A stretch of DNA of 64,000 nt from Mugil cephalus (lineage: Eukaryota; Chordata; Actinopteri; Mugiliformes; Mugilidae): NCBI RefSeq assembly GCF_022458985.1, contig NC_061773.1, positions 4,346,001 to 4,410,000 on the forward strand. The letters run 5' to 3'. A program made the translations under genes and the position numbers. This document shows, in pieces, positions 23,330 to 33,600 of this stretch (its first letter is position 1; every line of letters begins with the position of its first letter). The notes under the pieces were generated by a model, which saw only the letters and a program-made list of their open reading frames with translations, searched no databases and was not told where the DNA came from.

Positions 23330-24491
23330 ATGCCGAAAGTAAAGAAATCTAAAGGCGGAGGAGGAGAGACGAGCGGAGGAGCGGTGGGGCTCGCCGACCA
23401 GATCCTCCAGGCGGACACGATACGACCCCGAGGCCGAGTGAAGAACAGGGACAGCCGGTCGGAAAACGAGGACAAGTACGTAGACGAGCGACTGTCGCGG
23501 AAAATCCTACAGCAGGCCCGAATTCAGCAAGAGGAGCTCCAGACTGAATATGGCCTGGCACCGGAGAAGAAAAAAGCACCGCTCACTTCTCTCGGTAATG
23601 TACAAAGAAATAAAATTCACTGATATTTGAATGGAGTCTCGTGGGGGACAGAATTTTAGAGAATAGTCTTGCGTGTTCATCATTATCTGCCCAATATGTA
23701 ATGTGGATGTAATACCCATACAACATTACATTCATGCATTACAATTCAATGATTTGTTATTTGAACATAGTAGTTTCTCACACAGATCTATTGGGTACAC
23801 ATGTTAAACCTGTTTAATAACCTTAAGCACACTCAGATGATTAAGTTAATTTATAAACATCACACAACTACAGAGTTTATGTCATGAACAGCTCATAGTG
23901 GTTGTCTAATTCACCATGTCTGTGCTGTAATCAATTTTTAGGGCCCGACTCTCAGGATGCAGAGTCAGATGAGGAATGGCCAGCGCTGGGGGAAGCAGGT
24001 GCTGGTGAAGATGCTGAGTGTGACACTGAAGTCGTCGTTGACCCTGATGATGAGAAGGCCATGGAGATGTTCATGAATAAAAACCCTCCCATGAGGCAAG
24101 ACGCTGCATAATCCTTATGTAATCTTTAACCCAGCTGTGGACAATGAGGGCAGTTTTCTGGTTTTAACACCCAGCTGTGTTTTCTCATAGACGGACCTTG
24201 GCCGACATTATCATGGAGAAGATCACAGAGAAGCAGACTGAGGTGGGGACGGTGATGTCGGAGGTGTCAGGGCGTCCGATGCCCCAGCTCGACCCGAGAA
24301 TAATAGAAGTGTACAAAGGTGTCAGTAAGGTGAGTTGTCGTAAAACGAAGATGTCTGCAGGTCTTTACTGTCCAATGGGAGAGATAGTAAAACAAAAGCA
24401 TTTAAACATCCCTATAGTCACTCAGCCCAGCTTAAGATTGAGAAAATATGCTTTGGAAGAATCACTTTCAAAGCATATTTTCTACATATTG

Positions 24492-24532
<41 letters not shown>

Positions 24533-27500
24533 TTTTTACATTCTCTTACTTATTCTTATTGCCTACATTGCTCGTTGTTCTTAACACTGTTCCACTTTGG
24601 GTAGGAGCTGCTGTAACGAAAAGTAATTTCCCACTGGGATCAATCAAGTAATTCTGATTGTGATTCTGTGTGCAGAGACATGCTGACATTATAATAGAGC
24701 CTGTGTGAAGCTGGCTGTTAGAGGAGCCCACGTGTAGACCAGTTAAATAATTGTTATCATTCTCGTTCTCTTTGCTTCAGGTTCTGTCAAAATATCGCAG
24801 CGGTAAACTGCCGAAGGCTTTTAAAATTATACCAGCGCTTTCAAACTGGGAGCAGGTCCTCTATTTGACTGAGCCTGAGACCTGGACTGCAGCTGCCATG
24901 TACCAAGCAACAAGGTGATTTCCTGGTTGATCCTCTGACCCAGATGTCATTTTCCTAGCTTTCATATTTAACATAACATATTTTGTTATTTTTACATTTA
25001 TTTATTGATTGATTTTAATTATTATTATATGTATTACTCATACTACCTAAGCAATGACATGCAAATATATAAGCCCTCTAATTCCTGTAATTTATATTGT
25101 TTTATTTTTTTTCATGCTGAATCTGAATCCGAATAACATATTTTTCCATGTTACTTTTGATAAAAATAGAATCTTCTCCTCCAATCTGAAAGAGAGGATG
25201 GCCCAACGATTTTACAACCTGGTGCTACTGCCCCGAGTCAGGGATGACATAGCAGAGTACAAACGACTCAACTTTCACCTCTACAGTGCTCTGAAGAAGG
25301 CCCTCTTCAAACCTGGAGCGTGGTTTAAAGGTGAGTCTGAAACCTTTGAGGGGTTAAGCACAGAGTAAAAGAAACACCAAGCAACAACTCAGACGATAAC
25401 TGCTTTAATAGGAATCCACCAATAAAGTTAGTTTGCAGTTCAACACATACCTCGTTTTTATGGACACGGATTGGTTTGACTTTTGTTGTTTCCTTGTCAA
25501 AACACTGAGGACTGTGGTGCTTCTGTGGGGAAAAAAAGTCCTGATGTTTCTGACATTCTCCAGAAGACGGGCAGTGAACTGATTGTTACTGCTTTTTTAT
25601 AAAGAGGACGGGTTTGGAGTTTGCACTTTAACATTCTGACTTCTAGTGAATGGTCAGTGTGAGGTAGCTCGCCCTTGCCCACAAGGTACAACAGTCTGTA
25701 GGCTCTTTGCTCCAGCCAGTTGGTTTTCTGTACCTCTACATGTTGTGTCATAGATGCTGGGAATCACCTCGGTGTTGAAAAATATGCTGGAGGGCACATT
25801 GTAATCATTTGCAAATCACTTGCAATCAACATCCCCACCACCCTTGTTATCTTATTTGTCTCCCTGGTGCAATGATGTATGTATGATGGATGGCATCAGA
25901 GAGGGATTGTTGCTTTTTGGAGTCATCAGCTTTGACAGTTCCACTGTGTAACTTCTATGACTGTGGCTCCTCTCAGCAGGTAATTGAGCATCTGAAAATC
26001 AAGTTAAAAGATAGAAGGCTATAAGAAGATGACAAAGCGTGTCCATGTTGGGTCCCCATAAATATCTGCACATTTTGGAAGTGAATGTCAGTCAAAATTA
26101 AAAATAGATAATAGACTGACTTCTACATTAGGACAGTGGCTGTTGAAAATAGTATTTACAATAATCGATTAAATGTTTGATCGTATCTCTCTGGGTGGAA
26201 TTAATATTTGCCTCGTGTGGGGTAAACATCAGATGACATGAGGAGTGTCCAGGACGAAAAGAAACATGGGGTAGTAGCGTTTAAAAAGATGAATAAAGGC
26301 AGAACCGATGTGGTCAGCTGTTGCTCCATCTTGCTTCGTCTTTATTTATTAAATGGAAAACTTCCTCCTGTTATATTTCCAGCCCATTCTACACTACCAC
26401 CACTTTGCTAATGTTCAGAAAGTGGCCGCTATCTGTAAAAACTCATATCCTATCATACCATAGACTGTATTAAATATAGACAAGGTTCCAGTCCACATTG
26501 GCTAAACTGAGTTTATGACATATACTGCAGCCAGTCACTAGGGGGAGCTGTACTTACTTTAGCTTCACTTGACGATTTGTTCTGTCATTTATCTTCATAC
26601 AGCCTATGGTTCAGACAGGTTAAAAACATATTGTCCATGTAAATGTAAGATGGAAAGGAGGCCTCCAAATTCACCAGGAACCACTTCAAGAAACACAACC
26701 TGAAGCTTGAAACAGTTTTTGTGGGACAGACCTCATTTAAAAACTAAATTAAGTTCACATCTCCTAAATTAGAAGGACTCTTGACTGGCAGTAAAAACAT
26801 TTGAAAGCTTTTATATTTCCTGGGCACTGTTTCCCCTTTTTAAGTTAATAAATGATGAAGAAACTGCATTTTCTTTGCTTCAGGTCTTCGAACAGTAGGC
26901 ATCATGTTAGATATGACTGGAGACTGTTTCCTCAAATGCTCTGAATCCTGTTAAGATAAAATCCAGTTCCATGTGACCCTCAGGAAAAAAAATGAATGAG
27001 AGGATTTGTCCGCTTGTTGCAAAGCAGGAAATACAAGCTTCCTGGGACATGTCACATTTTCTAATTTCAGCACTAAATATAGACGTTTTATTTGGAGGAG
27101 CCTGAGGATTAACCATTGTCCGCAGGGTAAATAATGCCATTGGTTTTGGAAGCATAGTAATTAAGTCACTCAGATTTAATTGGTTCAAGTCCTTCTTCAT
27201 GAATCCAGAATTGATTGTTGAAGATTTTTTAATCCTTTCGGTCCCTGTGCACAAGTTGCCCCAGTTTAATGGGAGAGTGTTTTCCCCAAAACATCCTGTG
27301 ACCCATATTTAAGAAGTCAATGCGAGACATCACCACTAAGAGGCAGTGTTGCCACAGATACATCCCTAAGCTGTGCGTGAGAGAGAGAGAGATACTGTCA
27401 TGGATTCTTTCATTATTGGGGTTTATTTAAATTGATTTTAATGTCATTTTATATGCGATAAAAGCATCTGAAGGCTCTGAAACTAAATAACTTTACAAAT

Positions 27501-28658
27501 GTTAGGTCAGCATAACTAAGTTGTGCACTATATGAACTAAAAATAAAAAATTGATACAGTGCCTACGATTTGTGAAATCACACAGCATGGTGTAAACCAC
27601 CAACATGCAACAAGCAGTTGCAGATGCTTTAGTTTCTGCTACCACAGGCTAGATTTTAGTTTTATTGAACTTTTTACAAACCTTACACAGCTGCGGCCGC
27701 CGGCCTCCTCGGTGTCAGACACTGCACCACCAGACCAGTTCTTGTTGTCAGAGAAGTAAAGTGTTTGCTTTTACTTATTTTTTTCATCATCAGCGACTTC
27801 CATTACGTTAATGTGTGGTGCAGTGGCAAACTTCATGTGTGACAACAAAGGGGCAAACTAATCATTTTTATTTATTTTTCCCACAATTTTCAAAACCAAT
27901 AACTCTGATTAACTAAATTTATTTAATATATCAGCCAAAGCACTTAAAATTCATGCAAGCATTTGTGTTTTTGAGTCTCTTACTCAAAGTAGGGACTAAT
28001 TATCAGGTGTAATTTTTAATATGTTATGCCTCTGTTGCCACACAGGTATACTGATTCCTTTGTGTGAATCTGGAACGTGCACTCTCAGGGAAGCCATCAT
28101 CATCGGGAGCATACTAACTAAGTGCTCTATCCCCGTCCTTCACTCCAGGTAAGAAGTCCTTTCTCTGTACACACACCAACACACCGATGTCACTGTCTCA
28201 TCATTTGATGAAGCGTTCAGTCAGCTTTCATTGGAATCATTATATGATGTAACAAGGACAAGTTCAAGGTTGCATAATGCGCAAAATCCTTCCTGTCTTT
28301 CAGTGCTGCGATGCTTAAGTTGGCAGAGATGGAGTACAACGGTGCCAACAGCATTTTCCTGCGTCTCTTGCTCGACAAGAAATACGCCCTGCCTTTCCGT
28401 GTCCTAGATGCCTTGGTGGCCCACTTCCTCTCCTTCCGCAGTGAAAAACGTGTGCTTCCTGTGCTGTGGCATCAGAGTTTACTCACCATGGCTCAGCGCT
28501 ACAAGGCTGACCTGGCCTCGGAGCAGAAGACGGCCCTGCTGGAGCTGCTGAAGATTCAAACACACCCTCAGATATCTGCAGAGATTCGCAGGGAGCTACA
28601 GAACTCAGAGTCGAGGGATCTTGAAGTGGGGCTCCCTGTTACAGTTGAAATGGACTGA
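23330..28658 (+). CDS. bysl: bystin, 40S ribosome biogenesis factor
   Basis: Seven exons: 23330-23594, 23942-24095, 24191-24329, 24781-24914, 25170-25330, 28046-28148 and 28304-28658, totalling 1311 bases or 436 residues (human BYSL has 437). It starts [12 protein letters not shown] and has an acidic stretch ([14 protein letters not shown]). The bystin domain follows: [92 protein letters not shown] and [11 protein letters not shown]. Bystin (yeast Enp1) acts in the nucleolus and nucleus in late pre-40S assembly. Intron 2 uses a GC donor (ATGAG|GCAAGA at 24095/24096), required to give NPPMRRTLAD. Intron 5 is large (2.7 kb) and holds a small MITE. Confidence 0.96.
24096..24097 (+). other. bysl: GC-AG intron donor in bysl (intron 2)
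   Basis: The exon ends ATGAG at 24095 and the intron begins GCAAGA. Joining to the acceptor TCATAG at 24190 gives Met-Arg-Arg-Thr-Leu-Ala-Asp, the conserved bystin sequence. No GT donor nearby does this. Confidence 0.85.
24493..24529. repeat. TA microsatellite in bysl intron 3
   Basis: About 18 TA units. It lies directly after a 15 bp inverted repeat (24441-24455 and 24469-24483). Confidence 0.85.
24595..24668 (+). repeat. retroposon-like tail fragment
   Basis: Segments AGTAATTTCCCACTGGGATC, a CAATCAAGTA stretch and ATTCTGATTGTGATTCTG resemble the 3' tail of widespread fish retroposons, ending in a variable TGATT repeat. Recognition is by memory of the pattern. Confidence 0.45.
25331..28045 (+). 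other. bysl intron 5
   Basis: A 2.7 kb intron. It contains a small inverted-terminal element at 26457-26610 and a GA run at about 27379-27392. An open stretch of 115 codons on the minus strand (27254-26907) matches nothing I recognise. Confidence 0.6.
26457..26610. mobile_element. short MITE with CCATAGACTGTAT ends
   Basis: The left end ACCATAGACTGTAT and the right end ATACAGCCTATGGT are inverted copies with one mismatch. The element is about 154 bp with no coding capacity. These ends are typical of an abundant class of small fish elements. Confidence 0.65.
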
Positions 28659-30600
28659 GTCAGTCTCGTCTGACGCATCATCATACAAGAAAATAAGTTC
28701 TGGTGAATCTTCCTCCATTATTCTGAAAGAACATTTTCACATATCTGTGAGTCATTACATGTCTCAAAGCTGACACTCAGCTCCTCACTTCGGTATGTTA
28801 ATTCAGATGCACATCAGTAGATCATGACTCTCAGTCTCATGGGAATTTCAGTGGTTGCTTGGCAATACAAAGACTGTTTTTGTGTCATTTAAGCAACATT
28901 GAAGCAACAGTTTGAATTAAAAACAAAGTGAATCTATAAAAAGCTGGTTATCGACCTCTATTTATTGTTTCTATCATTACAGAGACACACTAGGAGGTAG
29001 AATATAGTTGAAAGAAGCTTGGTTCAAAACATAAGGTGGTGGTAATGTGATTACCAATGAGCCTCTAACGTACAGGTTCATTCAGCCTCACTGCTCTCAG
29101 GGATATTGGTTAGTTCAAAATGATGGTTATTTGAACCATTTAAGTATAATATCAGCTAAGACGAGTCCTGCATAATAAGCCAGATTAATTATATAGCCCC
29201 TGTGTCAAAGTCTGTTGTAGTAGTTGTACTAGTTTCTGAACACAAAGTTCAATTGCAGGACCTAATAGGATCTTTGTGGCAGCAGGAGGGAGTCAGTCAG
29301 GGCCTCACAGCAAATCCTTGTCAAGGACCCCTTAACAGGTTAATCCAGTTGTGCTTCGGCCCAGTGGTCATGATGTGATTAGTAGTTGGACTGTACTTTA
29401 CATGTATGGAAAAACACAGATAAACCCCAACCTTAAAAACACATGATTGATATTGCATTGGTCGCCCTTGTGCCGCTAAAACAGTTTTGACACTCTGAGG
29501 CATTCCCACAAGAATGTGTCCAGCGTGTCCTCTGGAGTCTGCCTAAGAGGAGTGGGCGGCAGATTACTTTGGTTCCTGTAGGATGGAGGGTAGGGCCTCA
29601 ATGGATTGGGCTTGTTCCACTATATGCTTAGGATGTTCAGTCAGATATGATGTGAGCAATTTGTTATGTTTCATGAGCAGCTTTTGCGTTGCGGTGTAGT
29701 GTGGTGTGGCAGACCATTGCCTGGTCTGCATGTTCAGGTGGTGGTTTATGTATATGTGCAACATCCACCTCCAATCAGGCCCCAAGTTTCCCAGAGTCAC
29801 ATTACATCTTAATGAGTTCATCAGTGTTATTCACTTTGCCTTTTAATTGTTTTAATATTGTGGTTGACATGTGTACACTTTCTTTAACACCCTTGGCTTC
29901 TAATCAGTTTAGCTTTATTTTTGTTGGGCTGAACTAATGGACAATTCATCAGTCGCAAGGTGCATCACTGGAGCGCACAAAAAACATTTCAACAATTTAA
30001 GATTCAAGTCCTAGAACTATTTCTACTACTACTCAACTTCTACTACAATAAACAATAAGAATAAACAGAAAACATCCTAGTGGAAACTGAGTTTATTAAT
30101 TCATATATTCAATGGACTACAACAGTCAATATTCTACAACAGGCCATCAAACCAGTGTTTTTCAACTTTCTTTTAGAATTCTGGCCCATAACTCAACTAG
30201 TTTGTGTCACAATTCACATAGCCTCATTAAAATATATATTTTATACTTCGTTACTAAAAACTAAATTATATATCTGTCAGAAGAACCAATACATTTACTG
30301 TTATTAATAATGAATCATCTTTACTACATGTTTCTCCAATACTAACAAAGTCTGACGTAGCGGAGCTTTAACTTGTAGTGGTTTATATGTAACGTTGGCT
30401 CCTTTCATGGAACATCTTGGACTGTTTGGTACAAATTTAGCTCACGGCTAAGATTCTTTTTAGATAACAGGCGTCAATAAGTGAGAAAGACAGTCCGATA
30501 AATCTTGTGGGATTAACATTACAAATAATATATACAGGTATTTTTTCATGTTGAAAGACGTTTTAAATTAAATGTGGTACTTCGTGAGCAGTTACAGAAC
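28659..30600 (+). other. bysl 3' UTR and spacer to ccnd3
   Basis: The bysl 3' UTR probably ends after the ATTAAA at 28916-28921. The spacer then contains a diverged repeat copy at about 29440-29880. No gene is seen. Confidence 0.5.
29440..29880 (+). mobile_element. diverged relative of the family 1 TIR element
   Basis: The order of motifs (TGTGCCGCTAAAACAGTTTT, then a GAGGCATTCC segment, GGTAGGGCCTCAATGGATTG, AACATCCACCTCCAATCAGG and a terminal TATTGTGGTTGACATGTGTA) follows family 1 and its longer relatives. The left TIR is lost. No open frame remains. Confidence 0.55.
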
Positions 30601-30688
30601 TAGGCTAGCTAGCGTTAGCATGGACAGGCTAATGTTAGCTTAACGGTTGATTGATGCTACTGCATTAACCTGATGGACATTTCTGAAG
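30600..30688 (+). promoter_or_regulatory. ccnd3: 5' leader/promoter of the D-type cyclin
   Basis: GCTAGCTAGCGTTAGC-type motifs cluster at 30603-30645, just upstream of the ATG at 30689. The same motif type is found in the usp49 and dstyk promoter regions. There is no TATA box. The start site is not determined. Confidence 0.35.
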
Positions 30689-33600
30689 ATGGACAACTTT
30701 AATGACACAATTAATGGCGATGAAATCGACCGGTGTGTGGTCCCCCGAGCAGCCAACGACCACACATTAAATGGAGACCCCAGAGTAATACACAACCTGC
30801 GGGCCCTGGAGGAGACCAGCGGGCCGTCCTCCATTTTTGACGGAGTTCACACCGACATTCAGCCGTATATGAGGCGGATGCTGGCAGTGTGGATGTTTCA
30901 GGTATGCTATTTTTTTGTGATGCTCTTCCATAATAATAATAATAATGATAATAATAAACTAAAAACACTTTTTAACATTGGGGTTGAAATCAATAAAATG
31001 AGTGTCTGACAGGTGTGTGAGGAGCAGAAATGTGAAGAAGAGGCGTTTCCCCTGGCGGTGCACTACCTGGACTGTTACCTGAGCCGCTTTGACATTGAGA
31101 AGTCCAAGCTGCAGCTTTTAGGAGCAGTCTGTATGTTTCTGGCCTCCAAAATGAGAGAGACTGTCCCCCTGACTGCCAGAAAGCTCTGCATCTACACCGA
31201 CTGCTCCGTTTCAGTCTCAGACATCCTGGTAAAAACATTATCTTAACTGTTTTCTGCCACCATTTCTGCTATAATTTGCCCACAGAGGAGACAGCTACAT
31301 CGCGTTTAACACCACCACTGATCACCAGTGGTGAAGCACTGAATGAGACCCAAATATACAATCAATCTGTTTGAGTGTTTCATATGACTCCTTATCACAG
31401 GGTTTCCCAACTCGGGAGGTTGCATCCCGAGGGGTCTTAAAATAATTAACTTGATAAAAAAGCGTTAAAAGGGATCATTCACATTTAATTTGTGGTTTTT
31501 ATGCTGTTCTTGACAGTTACTCACATGCTTGACTTCTTCAGGCCTCTAAAAAGTATTTACAAAGTGGGAAAAGAGAGGAGATTATCACCAGTTCGTTAGG
31601 ACAGGTCACAAGCGGTACAGTTCTGCGAACTGTGCGGTGGGTTTGCAAATAGACGTAAAATATTCGCTAGGTAAAACATTTAGCAGATGGTCAGAGAAAT
31701 ATGAAAATATATAAAAAAAGCTTCCATATCATGTACAAATGTGACTGAAATATTCATTCTTTGAATCAAGTCAGATCTGCTCTCTGTTTCATAGTTGACT
31801 GAAACGTGCCCTTTGATACTGAATGCAATAAATGAAAGTGTCCTGGACAAAATGCTGGCAACTGTGATGAAAAACATGCATATTGTAGCATGTTATTTTG
31901 AGGCAGGAATCCAAAGACAGAATCCAAACTCTTTTTGTTGTTCTTATTGAGACTACTAAGCTCACTACGCTGTAGTTTGTCTCTTCTAGACCACAAAATA
32001 AGATGTGATGGCTTCACACAACTGTAAACGCCAGCTCTTTCAACAAGTACTTTAAGATCCTGGCTCTTTTTTTTGGGTGTTCCTAGATCAAGGTTATCAG
32101 GTCATTATCCAGTTGAATGACACTGCCATGATAATGATCTGATTTAATTTAGCCCTGTGCAGTTCAATGGCATCCTGTTGCAGACACAGCAGGAGATCAG
32201 TAACACGTCTGCTCCAAGCTTTTCATCGTGTCACATTATTCTTATTATTGTGGAAGTGGCAGGAAACACGACTTGAATCATAAATCACTGAAACATGCTT
32301 TGTGTGCTCAGCCATTCACCTTCTGTCTACTGGCGGATAATTCTTTGTTTTTCTTGTGGGAACATAGAGCCGAAATAAAAGATCCAGATTTCAGATATTT
32401 AATGTGCATTTAACACACTATTTTTTTCTCTCCTGGTTTTTCTCTGGAACCTACTTTTATTTTGAAACCAACATATGGTGCAACGGACACACTTGCCCCC
32501 CTCCCCCCATTTGCATTTTCTTCAAATTGGTGTCAGTTTTCATCTTTTGGCCGCGTCCAAAGATGTTGGCCAGGGTCCCACAAACCTTTGACTTCCTAAT
32601 AATATTAACAGCTGTGTCCTCAGATAACTCCCTACTTTCTCTTGTTCAGTGAGGCACACAAAATGATACCGAAGAGCTCGCTGAAGACTTTCCCCCTTCT
32701 AAACGTCTGTCTGAACAACAGATTATGAGACTCAGGGTGCCTGTGATATTAATTGAAGATGAAAAATGTGCTCGAAAAGCCACTGCAGTGAAGTTATCCC
32801 TGAGATAATATAGTCCAGGGAACTTTAGAAGATCCTTCAACACTAAGGAAGAATCCAGCTGCAGCTGTGAAAGTTCTCAATTATCCAGGTCTCAGTATAT
32901 CTGAAATACTAAAACCAGCAATAAATTAAAACCCACAAGTGCTCTGTTGCACACTAAAGGCAACAGACTAAAAAGGAAATGACTCAAAAGGAAAATAAAT
33001 AGTTGCGTAATGGTTAGTCACATCTGTATGTGTTAGTGTTGCATCTTCTGTGTTTTGATGGTGCACTGCGTCAGAGGAATTTGTGTGTGTTGCAGCAGTG
33101 GGAGGTAGCAGTGGTGTCCAGATTAGACTGGTGTCTGGCCTCCGTGGTACCCTCTGACTTCCTGGAGCCAATTCTTCATGCTCTCCCCTTCGCTCAACCC
33201 CCGCACCTTCAAAACATGCGCAGGCACGTTCACTCCTACATCGCTCTCGCAGCCATGGGTAAGTTACATAACTGTGGTGCCCACACATGACACGGTTTTC
33301 CTAATTAGAATACGACAGAAGACCCTCATCGGTAACGCACTTTTACAAAATGAGCAACATTAAACGTGAACAACGGCCACGAAAGCAGCCATAACTTTGA
33401 TTGTGATGCGTCAGCGGTTCATTCAGGAGACAGAGAGCTGAGTTTGTGTAATCCTGCATTGTCCGTGGTGAAAGACCTGCGTCCGACTATTCAACTGGCT
33501 GATTTCCCACGAATCTCTGTGATGCGGCCTGAGGCAACAGGTCGCAGGGATACAGTCAGTTAGCGCAGATTCTAACCAACTATATAACATTACAGCCGGT

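Noticed and set aside
26907-27254. 115-codon minus-strand open frame in bysl intron 5
   Set aside because: No recognisable domain and no splice or promoter context. Probably chance, although it was the longest unexplained intronic frame.
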